Below are positions 1-6,453 of a DNA stretch of 18,370 nt, piece after piece. Below the pieces are notes generated by a model. That model saw nothing but the letters and a program-made list of their open reading frames with translations, was not told the origin of the DNA and made no database searches. Position numbers and translations under genes: made by a program. The stretch's first letter is position 1. Each line of letters opens with the position of its first letter. Source of the stretch: Thermacetogenium sp. UBA5472 (lineage in GTDB: Bacteria; Bacillota; DSM-12270; Thermacetogeniales; Thermacetogeniaceae); assembly GCA_002426495.1 (NCBI GenBank), contig DIQC01000044.1, positions 1 to 18,370 on the forward strand. Direction: 5' to 3'.

Positions 1-385
1 AGACAGTTCCATCAATGGCACTTAGCCTATAACCGTCCCAGAATTTTAAATCCTCACATTGCTCGTATACAACCTTGTTTACTGAGCCATTCAACTCTAT
101 AAAAGCTTTAGGATCAATCTTTTGCCGAGCTTCACAATAAGCTTGCTTTGATACTGTAGTGTCAGTCTTCAATACGTTCTCATAAAAACTATTCAGCTCA
201 ACTTGTATCGATTTTCTTACCATATTCATAATAAAGAGCATGGTCTCTTTAAATCCCATTTTAGACTTCCTTGAAAAATGACTTGGCTTTATACGGCTTG
301 AGCACTTAAACAAATAGTCATTAAGAAGCTGTTGATTCTCCTCAATAACCTTGTTAAAACACTTAGATAGTTTCAATTTTATCAT
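1..385 (-). CDS. IS4-type transposase, N-terminal part (cut by window edge)
   Basis: An open frame on the minus strand runs from an ATG at 385 off the left edge, giving 128 codons with no stop. The translation contains the segment KQAYCEARQKIDPKAF followed by FWDGYRLSAIDGT. This is typical of the N-terminal helical domain and the first catalytic aspartate region of IS4-family DDE transposases (the D of AIDGT). The rest of the DDE domain lies outside the window. No clear Shine-Dalgarno precedes the ATG, which is common in transposase genes. Whether the full gene is intact cannot be judged. The region is AT-rich like the neighbouring TetR gene and unlike the operons further right, which suggests acquired DNA. 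Confidence 0.75.
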   Translation of the reverse strand, partial: MIKLKLSKCFNKVIEENQQLLNDYLFKCSSRIKPSHFSRKSKMGFKETMLFIMNMVRKSIQVELNSFYENVLKTDTTVSKQAYCEARQKIDPKAFIELNGSVNKVVYEQCEDLKFWDGYRLSAIDGTV

Positions 386-522
386 CTAACAAATGTAAGG
401 TACACAATAAAAACTGTGTTCTTTCGATTGTTAGGCGATTTATCAAATGTCAAGGGGTTTATGAAAATTATTTACTCCAAGTCAATTCCACTAAATTACA
501 TATTAACTTGATGACATTGGGT
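1..522 (-). mobile_element. Partial IS4-family insertion sequence with candidate end
   Basis: The transposase fragment at 1-385 is followed by about 140 bp of non-coding DNA. The short segment at 503-522, read on the minus strand as ACCCAATGTCATCAAGTTAA, resembles the CATCAA-containing terminal repeats I associate with IS4-type elements. It is a guess for the upstream end. The opposite end and the target duplication lie outside the window, so the boundary cannot be confirmed. From 523 to about 800 there is no gene, only a GC-rich patch (about 530-570) and the inverted repeat at 701-735. Confidence 0.4.
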
Positions 523-700
523 AACCGGTACCGTTGCGAGGGGGGCGCTTTTCCTCCCGAGCTTGCTAGGTTAATTCTTCCATCAGAGAGTTTATTATAC
601 CATGATCAGTGTGGTAAACCGTCTTCATATATCTTACTATTTTTATAAAGTAGTTATTTTTCATATCACTTTCTTTGATTTTATCAGAATGAGAGGGGGC

Positions 701-735
701 TAAAAGTTTAAAAACCCAAATTTGATAAACTTTTA
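701..735. repeat. Perfect 10-bp inverted repeat downstream of the TetR gene
   Basis: TAAAAGTTTA at 701-710 is matched by TAAACTTTTA at 726-735 with a 15-bp loop. The repeat sits 67 bp past the stop codon of the minus-strand TetR gene. Read on that strand it is an AT-only stem with no following T-run, so it would be a weak terminator. It could equally be an element end. This 523-801 stretch holds no other feature I can support. Confidence 0.35.
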
Positions 736-801
736 AAATCGATAAAAATATTAGTCAAATCAATGGTTTGACCGGGGTAGAAGCTAAAGTGCTGAGAGTG
801 C

Positions 802-1440
802 CTAAGGCTTCGGATACATTTTATAATCATCAAACAAATAATTGTTTAATTGCATTATGAGCATTCTATTAATCGTATTTGCCAGATCAAAACATCCATT
901 ACATAGCGCCCAATCGAAGACTACTCCAAAAAATATTCGATTCAATTCGTAATAAATATTCATTATATCAAAATCAGTACTTATCATACCCTCATTTTGA
1001 GCTACTTCCAATTGCGAGATGAGATCATTAATAATTTCCTTGTGAAATTTAGCTCCCTCTGGATTTCTGACATTGAGTGCCTGATTTTTACATGAATAAT
1101 AACTTGTAACGAAACCAACTCCTAATTCGCAAAAATAGATTCCGATCCAGGTCATAATGTCTACAACCCTGTATTGAGCGCTCAGTTCTTCCCATCTTTT
1201 TGAGTTTTCCTGCCAATATCTTTCGTAGCCATTTCGAATGAAATAGCTCATCAATCCATCCTTGCTTTTAAAATAGTGGTAAAATGATCCATTAGATACA
1301 TTCGCCAACTTACATATATTACGAATAGTCAAATACTCATATCCATAACGATTCATGAGTTCCAATGCAGCTTTTATTATTTTTTTCTTTACTTCTTGAG
1401 ATTTTTTTTGGCGTTTAGGTAATAAATCATTCTTTCGCAT
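802..1440 (-). CDS. TetR/AcrR-family transcriptional regulator
   Basis: The product is a predicted DNA-binding repressor of 212 residues. The N-terminal part (about residues 10-60) is a TetR helix-turn-helix: KKKIIKAALELMNRYG, then LTIRNICKLANVSNGSFYHYFKSKDGL, with the family's YHYFKSKD signature. The C-terminal part is a variable helical ligand domain that does not reveal an inducer. The frame is open back to an ATG at 1503. However, the extra 21 codons lie mostly inside the end of an IS21 remnant and that ATG has no ribosome site, so I place the start at 1440, which has AAGGGG about 14 nt upstream. The gene is AT-rich. No target gene is on its own strand. The reductase at 2333 is the nearest plausible target but is separated by the IS remnant. 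Confidence 0.85.
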   Translation of the reverse strand: MRKNDLLPKRQKKSQEVKKKIIKAALELMNRYGYEYLTIRNICKLANVSNGSFYHYFKSKDGLMSYFIRNGYERYWQENSKRWEELSAQYRVVDIMTWIGIYFCELGVGFVTSYYSCKNQALNVRNPEGAKFHKEIINDLISQLEVAQNEGMISTDFDIMNIYYELNRIFFGVVFDWALCNGCFDLANTINRMLIMQLNNYLFDDYKMYPKP

Positions 1441-1474
1441 TTTATATGTGTTTTCCCCTTTTAATTTTTTAATA

Positions 1475-1893
1475 TGCTTATTCCGGTGAAATCGACCACT
1501 CATCAGAGCGAAGCGATGCTGGCTTTTTATTTTAGTATACCTTGTAATTTACTTCGATACTGGCGTGGAAACACCTCCCTTGACCTTGCGCATTGACTCT
1601 CCTCTGAGACAAATTTTATGCGCATTATGAATGATGCGGTCAAGAATGGCATCAGCCAGGGTGGGATCGCCCAGTACTTCATGCCAGTGCTCGACCGGAA
1701 GCTGACTGATGATAATCGTTGATGCCAACTGACTGCGGTCCTCAATTACTTCAAGTATCTCCCGGCTTTCATCCTGGGTAAAAGGGGTTAATCCCCAATC
1801 ATCAAAAATGAGAAGCCTGAATTTGCGTAACTTGTTCAATATCTTGACATATGATGACCCGTCACCTCTTGCCATAGCAATTTCGCTGCTCCT
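1475..1893 (-). mobile_element. IS21-family remnant (istB 3' part plus one terminus)
   Basis: The remnant consists of the C-terminal half of istB (1549-1893) and about 75 bp beyond its stop. That tail ends with a motif read on the minus strand as AGTGGTCGATTTCACCGG followed by AATAAGCA (1475-1500). Repeats of the type 'TGGTCaATTTcaCCGGaA' next to a terminal CA are typical of IS21/IS408-type ends. The istA gene, the 5' half of istB and the other end are missing, so the copy is dead. The right boundary, around 1893, is where the IstB-like reading stops. Confidence 0.7.
1549..1893 (-). pseudogene. istB: Truncated istB, IS21 helper ATPase
   Basis: The frame reads SEIAMARGDGSSY, then LLIFDDWGL (Walker B region), then QLPVEHWHEVLGDPTLADAILDRIIHNAHKICLRGESMRK. 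This is the conserved C-terminal half of IstB, the AAA+ helper ATPase of IS21 transposition. The Walker A half is absent. Going upstream, similarity stops at about 1893 and an in-frame TAG follows shortly after. The ATG at 1875 could start a 108-residue peptide, but that would lack the P-loop and has no function I can propose. The 3' end and stop look normal, so the element was cut from its 5' side. Confidence 0.8.
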
Positions 1894-2079
1894 TAAACCA
1901 CTATTCTATCGTCTTTTCTTGGGGTAAATTCGTTTTTTACAACCTGCTCATTACGGTTATTATCAGTACTTGAAGAAATAGGGCGAACGGCCTATCCAAA
2001 CTTTTTTTCAAAAAATCTAAAAATGATTATTGATAACCATATTTTACTGTGGTACTCTTTTATTAAATAAACTAGAGCA

Positions 2080-2149
2080 CATTCTAATACGCATTCTATT
2101 TAACATTCTAGTACGCAATCTAGTACACACCAATACTCATTCCAATAAG
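2080..2149. repeat. Degenerate 12-bp tandem repeats upstream of the reductase gene
   Basis: Units begin at 2080 (CATTCTAATACG), 2092 (CATTCTATTTAA), 2104 (CATTCTAGTACG) and 2116 (CAATCTAGTACA). A diverged 10-bp unit follows at 2128 and another 12-bp unit at 2138 (CATTCCAATAAG). An isolated copy (CATTCTAATTTT) lies at 2170-2181. The consensus is CATTCTARTACG. The array lies within the 1894-2332 non-coding interval, about 180-250 bp before the reductase start. A multi-site operator is the likeliest role, but no regulator is known. The rest of that interval holds a hairpin (2261-2300) and no gene. Confidence 0.65.
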
Positions 2150-2260
2150 GTGAGGAAAAACACTTCCTTCATTCTAATTTTTTGTGGCATTTGAAAAATA
2201 AAATATCTTCTGTAAAAATGCAGAAAAACTTCTCAGGGACTTTTCAGTTAGGTACTCAAA

Positions 2261-2300
2261 ATTGAAATCCTCCCTACCCAGAAAGTAGGAGGATTTCAAT
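2261..2300 (+). promoter_or_regulatory. Long hairpin in the leader just before the reductase ribosome site
   Basis: The left arm ATTGAAATCCTCCCTAC (2261-2277) pairs with the right arm GTAGGAGGATTTCAAT (2285-2300), with one bulged base and a 7-nt loop. It ends 32 nt before the start codon and about 17 nt before the true GAGGAGG ribosome site. The right arm itself contains AGGAGG. The left arm contains TCCTCC, which could alternatively pair with the true ribosome site. There is no T-run, so it is unlikely to be an intrinsic terminator. An operator or a translational control element fits better. Confidence 0.55.
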
Positions 2301-2332
2301 ATAATAATAATATTAAAGAGGAGGAACTTATC

Positions 2333-3094
2333 ATGGGTAAACTTGACGGCAAAGTTGCAGTTATTTCTGGAGCTGGTTATGGTCTTGGCCGAGGTATTGC
2401 CATTGCACTGGCGAAGGAAGGCGCAAAGGTTGCCACTATTGGCAGAACTCGCGAGAAATTGGAAGATTTTCAGAAGGATATGGATTCTCGTGGCTTCGAA
2501 GCTATGTATTTTGTGGGCGATGTATCCAAGCGCGAATCTGTGAATGAATTCATTGATGAGGTCGTCGCCAAGTGGGGGACTGTTGACATCGATATCAATA
2601 ATGCCATGTGCTACAATATGAGATCTTTCATTGAAACTACTGATGAAGATATCGATAAAATTTTCGATTCCTCAGTGAGAGGCACGGTTTATATGATGCA
2701 GGCTTGCTATCCATATTTTAAGAAAAACGGTGCTGGTAAGGTTGTTAATTTTAGTTCCATTGCAGGCCAGTATGGTATGGTGGATCATTCTTCGTATGCT
2801 ATTGCCAAAGCTGGTCTATCCGGTTTGACTCGCGCAGTCGCGCTGGAGTGGGGTGCTGACAATATTCAAGTTAATGCAATTGCACCTGCAGGAGCCACAC
2901 CTGCTTGGTATAAGTTTGAAAAAGAACAACCTAAAGAAATTGTGGAAGCATTTCTAAACCAAATCCCTGCTCATAAAATGGGTGATCCGGAAAAGGATAT
3001 CGGTCGTGTGGTTGCTTTCCTATCTAGTGAGGACTCAAACTGGATTACTTCCCGTACTATTTTCGTGGATGGTGGTCAGGGAGCTATCCGCTAA
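2333..3094 (+). CDS. Short-chain dehydrogenase/reductase (FabG-like)
   Basis: The product is a classical SDR oxidoreductase of 253 residues, the usual length. It shows the Rossmann glycine motif GAGYGLG (13-19), GDVS after the third strand (62-65), NNAM in place of the common NNAG (89-92), serine in FSSIAG (about 141-142) and the catalytic Tyr155-Lys159 of YAIAK. Arg38 in IGRTRE suggests NADP(H) preference, an inference from the family. It ends in the usual FVDGG tail. The substrate cannot be read from sequence; a 3-oxoacyl or other keto group is likely. The start is an ATG behind AAAGAGGAGGAA. It is a single-gene unit with its own long leader and a terminator at 3166-3230. Confidence 0.85.
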   Translation: MGKLDGKVAVISGAGYGLGRGIAIALAKEGAKVATIGRTREKLEDFQKDMDSRGFEAMYFVGDVSKRESVNEFIDEVVAKWGTVDIDINNAMCYNMRSFIETTDEDIDKIFDSSVRGTVYMMQACYPYFKKNGAGKVVNFSSIAGQYGMVDHSSYAIAKAGLSGLTRAVALEWGADNIQVNAIAPAGATPAWYKFEKEQPKEIVEAFLNQIPAHKMGDPEKDIGRVVAFLSSEDSNWITSRTIFVDGGQGAIR

Positions 3095-3165
3095 GTTAAG
3101 TTCTCCTCTCTTTCACTTCCAGAAACCTTGCTTTATAAGCGAGTATTAAGCAGAATCAGTAAAGC

Positions 3166-3230
3166 GTTTGGACAGACCACAAGCCACATGGGATAACTTA
3201 TGTGGTTCTGTCCAAACCCTTATATTTTTT
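3166..3230 (+). terminator. Rho-independent terminator after the reductase gene
   Basis: GTTTGGACAGACCAC (3166-3180) pairs with GTGGTTCTGTCCAAAC (3202-3217) with one bulged T. An inner alternative CCACAT/ATGTGG pairing fills the loop. It is followed by CCTTATATTTTTT. It separates the reductase from the NAD kinase operon, whose start lies only 31 nt downstream, so it could also act as an attenuator for that operon. I see no convincing promoter between it and the kinase gene. Confidence 0.75.
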
Positions 3231-3261
3231 CATATTATTTGTCATTGAGGAGACTGATCCT

Positions 3262-4089
3262 ATGAAGGTACTGGTTGTGCATAAAAACGATCTACGGGCT
3301 CATCGGCTGGCCAAGGAATTATGTAGTGCCTTATTGGCCAGAGGAGTTTCAGTAAACAGTGTGGAGTCTCATCAACTAAACTATAATAGTTCTATCCCTC
3401 CGGATATGGTTTTCGTCCTTGGTGGTGATGGTACTCTCTTAAAGACAGCACGTTATTTTGCCTCACAGGAAACCCCAATTGTAGGAGTGAACCTTGGAAC
3501 AGTGGGGTTTTTGAGCAGTATTGAACCAGAGGAGATTATGGATGCTCTTGAACTGGTACTGCAGGGGAATTTTAAGGTAGAAAAGAGACTAATGATTGAT
3601 GTTCAACTGCTCAGGGATAACCTTGGCCGCTCATATCAGACGTTTGCTCTCAATGATGCAGTCATCAAGACGCGTGTTTTACACACTATCAAGATCAAGC
3701 TCCGGGTGGACGGCTTATCATATACAACGTACCAGGGAGATGGTGTTATCTGTGCTACACCTACTGGTTCCACAGCCTACTCTCTGTCTGCAGGGGGACC
3801 GATATTGGATCTCTGTATTCCAGCATTGGTAGTCACCCCTATCTGTCCTCAATTTCTATCTTCTCGACCTATGGTGATCAGCTCATCATCACAACTGGAA
3901 TTTGAACTGGATTCAGAACATATGACTTATCTGACCATAGATGGTGAAGAGGAAATTTCTATTTTCAAGGGTGATATAATACGAGTTAACCAGTCTGCTG
4001 TGGCGGCACATATAGTTCAGTTCCACACAGGTAGCAGTGCAAATAAAGTATTAGAATTCGGTAAAAAAAGCAAGTTAAATAATTGCTGA
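3262..4089 (+). CDS. nadK: NAD kinase (ATP/polyP-NAD kinase)
   Basis: The enzyme phosphorylates NAD to NADP in the cytoplasm. The 275-residue protein has the hallmark GGDGTLL (54-60), VNLGTVGFLSS (76-86), the ND pair (131-132) and the conserved loop TPTGSTAYSLSAGGP (166-180) followed by TPICPQFLSSRP. Length is normal for bacterial NadK. The frame is open further upstream to a GTG at 3202, but that lies within the terminator stem. The ATG at 3262, with TTGAGGAGA ahead, is the right start. The stop is 42 nt before the first transhydrogenase subunit, so the gene very likely leads that operon. The pairing makes sense, because NADP is a substrate of the downstream complex. Confidence 0.95.
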   Translation: MKVLVVHKNDLRAHRLAKELCSALLARGVSVNSVESHQLNYNSSIPPDMVFVLGGDGTLLKTARYFASQETPIVGVNLGTVGFLSSIEPEEIMDALELVLQGNFKVEKRLMIDVQLLRDNLGRSYQTFALNDAVIKTRVLHTIKIKLRVDGLSYTTYQGDGVICATPTGSTAYSLSAGGPILDLCIPALVVTPICPQFLSSRPMVISSSSQLEFELDSEHMTYLTIDGEEEISIFKGDIIRVNQSAVAAHIVQFHTGSSANKVLEFGKKSKLNNC

Positions 4090-4131
4090 GTGAAATCAAT
4101 CAATAAACAAGGCGAGAGGAGGATTTTCTCC

Positions 4132-4677
4132 ATGTCATGTACCAGTCAGTGCAGCGAACAGCAAGAGAATGATATACACAAGGATGCCAAGACCTGGCAG
4201 CCTCTGCAGGAACTGCTAGCTCAATACAGAGGCAAGAAGGGCAGTTTGGTGGCAATCCTGCAGGGAGTACAGACAATTTACGGCTATCTTCCACAGCAAG
4301 TGATGGATTATATTGCTGACACAATGAAGATCAAACCGGCAAAAATTTATGGAGTGGCAACATTTTATACACAGTTTCGTCTGAAGCCAGTCGGCAAATA
4401 CCATATCCTATTGTGTCAGGGTACTGCCTGTCATGTCAACGGATCTGAACGCATCCTGACTGCTATTAGTGAGGAACTAAAGATCAAGCCTGATGAAACA
4501 ACATCAGATGGACTTTTTACTCTAGATTGTGTGGCTTGTTTAGGCTGCTGCAGCCTGGCTCCAGTAATGATGATCAATGGACAAGCCCATGGACCCCTTA
4601 CTCCAGATAAAGCCCTCAGAATAATAAGAGGCCTGACAGCCCAAGAACAACAGGCCTGTGAGGGAGGGAGCAACTAA
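4132..4677 (+). CDS. stnA: NuoE/HydC-like [2Fe-2S] subunit, probable StnA of a bifurcating transhydrogenase
   Basis: The protein is a 181-residue thioredoxin-like [2Fe-2S] subunit of the complex I 24-kDa family. The helical N-terminal half (LVAILQGVQTIYGYLPQQVMDYIADTM) and the segment VATFYTQFRLKPVGKY are typical. The cluster ligands are Cys95 and Cys100 (CQGTAC), then Cys136 and Cys140 (CLGCC), with the family's 4-, 35- and 3-residue spacings. It would carry electrons next to the NADH/FMN subunit encoded directly downstream, whose ATG overlaps its stop by one base. The start is the ATG at 4132 after GAGAGGAGG; the GTG at 4090 has no ribosome site. The stn symbol is provisional and rests on the architecture of the whole three-gene set. 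A HydC, HndA or Fdh accessory subunit is the alternative. Confidence 0.85.
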   Translation: MSCTSQCSEQQENDIHKDAKTWQPLQELLAQYRGKKGSLVAILQGVQTIYGYLPQQVMDYIADTMKIKPAKIYGVATFYTQFRLKPVGKYHILLCQGTACHVNGSERILTAISEELKIKPDETTSDGLFTLDCVACLGCCSLAPVMMINGQAHGPLTPDKALRIIRGLTAQEQQACEGGSN

Positions 4678-6440
4678 TGAAAATAAGAATTGGATTAGGA
4701 AGCTGCGGCATAGCCGCCGGTGCCCTAAAGGTAAAGGAGAGTGTGGAGGCAGAGATCCAGGAACGTAAACTGGAGATAGAAGTGCAGTCCACAGGCTGTA
4801 TCGGCATGTGCCATGCCGAACCACTCCTAGATGTCATCGATGAGCAAAATAAAGTTTATTCATACGGCTATGTCACTCCAAAAGTGGTGAAACAAATCTT
4901 TGCTGATCACATTACAGGCCAGTCTCCGGTGGAGCAATACCTGATATCTGCTCCAGAGAAAGACTGCGATTTCCTGGCAGGGCAAAAGAGAGTGGCACTG
5001 CGGAACTGCGGTATCATCAACCCCGAAAGTTTCCAGGATTGTATTGAACATAAAGGTTATCAGGCCTTAAAACGTGTTGTCACCGAGATGACCCCCGAAG
5101 AGGTGATCTCTGAAATTAAGCAATCAGGACTGAGAGGCCGTGGAGGAGCAGGTTTCCCCACCTGGTTTAAGTGGGATGCAGCCCGCAAGAATCCTGGGGA
5201 TGCCAAGTACATCGTCTGCAATGCCGATGAAGGAGACCCCGGTGCCTTTATGGACCGCAGCCTCATGGAGGGAGACCCCCATTCAGTTTTGGAAGGCATG
5301 GCCCTGGCTGGATATGCAGTTGGTGCTAACCAAGGATTCATCTACTGTAGAGCAGAATATCCCCTGGCCATCCAGAGGGCAGAGTTGGCCATCAAACAAG
5401 CAGAAGAACGTGGCCTACTGGGCAAAAACATCTTCGGCAGCGGTTTTGACTTTGAAATCAGTATCAAACAAGGAGCCGGCGCCTTTGTCTGTGGCGAGGA
5501 AACAGCATTGATCGCCTCCCTTGAGGGAGAGCGAGGGATGCCCCGCTTAAAGCCACCATTCCCGGCTCAATCAGGTTATTGGGAAAGACCCACCAATATT
5601 AACAATGTGGAAACATACGCCAATGTGCCCTGGATACTGGTCAATGGCGGCAAAGCCTTTTCAGCGATGGGAACAGATAAAAGCCCCGGCACCAAGGTTT
5701 TTGCCCTGGCAGGCAAAATAAAGCGGGGTGGGCTGGTAGAAGTTCCCATGGGGCTTAGCCTGAGAGAAGTCATTTTCAATATCGGTGGCGGAATCAAGGA
5801 TGATCAGAAGTTTAAAGCGGTCCAGATGGGAGGACCCTCTGGAGGCTGTATCCCTGAGGAACTGCTGGATACCCCGGTTGATTATGACTCCATCACCCAG
5901 ACCGGAGCGATCATGGGTTCAGGTGGTATGGTGGTTATGGATGAGAACACTTGCATGGTTGACTTAGCTAGGTTCTTTCTTGATTTCACCCAAACTGAAT
6001 CCTGTGGTAAGTGTGTCCAGTGCCGGATAGGCACCAAGCGGATGCTGGAGATTTTGGAGCGCATCTGTGATGGAGAGGGACGTGAGGGAGATATCGAACT
6101 GCTAGAAGAGATAGCAGTCAAGGTTAAAGAAGGGTCACTTTGCGGCTTAGGACAGAGTGCACCCAACCCAGTCCTGACAACAATCCGTTATTTCAGAGAT
6201 GAATATGAAGCCCACATCAGGGACAAGAAGTGTCCTGCCAAGCAGTGCAAAGCCCTGATCACCTTCCAGATCGATCCAGAGAAGTGCCATGGGTGCGGTA
6301 CTTGCGCCAGGAAGTGTCCGGCCAAATGCATCACCGGTGAGAAGAAAAAACCCCATGTAATCGACCAGGATCTGTGTCTGAAGTGCGGTACCTGCTTGGA
6401 TGCATGTCCCAGCAAGTATCGTGCCGTCACTGTAGAATAA
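4677..6440 (+). CDS. stnB: NuoF/HydB-like NADH-FMN subunit with extra ferredoxin domain, probable StnB
   Basis: This is the NADH-binding flavoprotein of the complex, 587 residues. Domain order: a thioredoxin-like N-terminus (1-90) with Cys10, Cys41 and Cys45 visible; the 51-kDa core with RGRGGAGFPTWFKW (153-166), CNADEGDPGAFMDR (181-194) and GAGAFVCGEETALIASLEG (266-284) for FMN and NADH; a [4Fe-4S] site of Cys443, Cys446, Cys449 and Cys489 (the N3 type); and a C-terminal two-[4Fe-4S] ferredoxin (Cys537, 540, 543, 547 and 567, 570, 573, 577). This layout is that of HydB of bifurcating hydrogenases and StnB of Sporomusa-type transhydrogenases. Only three cysteines are obvious in the N-terminal domain, and the usual PTG is PTW here. 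The start overlaps the previous stop (TAATG), indicating translational coupling. Confidence 0.9.
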   Translation: MKIRIGLGSCGIAAGALKVKESVEAEIQERKLEIEVQSTGCIGMCHAEPLLDVIDEQNKVYSYGYVTPKVVKQIFADHITGQSPVEQYLISAPEKDCDFLAGQKRVALRNCGIINPESFQDCIEHKGYQALKRVVTEMTPEEVISEIKQSGLRGRGGAGFPTWFKWDAARKNPGDAKYIVCNADEGDPGAFMDRSLMEGDPHSVLEGMALAGYAVGANQGFIYCRAEYPLAIQRAELAIKQAEERGLLGKNIFGSGFDFEISIKQGAGAFVCGEETALIASLEGERGMPRLKPPFPAQSGYWERPTNINNVETYANVPWILVNGGKAFSAMGTDKSPGTKVFALAGKIKRGGLVEVPMGLSLREVIFNIGGGIKDDQKFKAVQMGGPSGGCIPEELLDTPVDYDSITQTGAIMGSGGMVVMDENTCMVDLARFFLDFTQTESCGKCVQCRIGTKRMLEILERICDGEGREGDIELLEEIAVKVKEGSLCGLGQSAPNPVLTTIRYFRDEYEAHIRDKKCPAKQCKALITFQIDPEKCHGCGTCARKCPAKCITGEKKKPHVIDQDLCLKCGTCLDACPSKYRAVTVE

Positions 6441-6453
6441 GGGGGAGGATGAG

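Noticed and set aside
2020..2045. Fur-box-like AT-rich segment
   Set aside because: The match to the GATAATGATAATCATTATC consensus is only partial and the region is AT-rich throughout.
2080..2149. CRISPR-like array
   Set aside because: Units are 12 bp, degenerate and contiguous without spacers, so this is a tandem repeat.
3202..3261. Longer NAD kinase start at a GTG
   Set aside because: The GTG lies in the terminator's right arm, and the ATG at 3262 has a ribosome site and begins the conserved fold.
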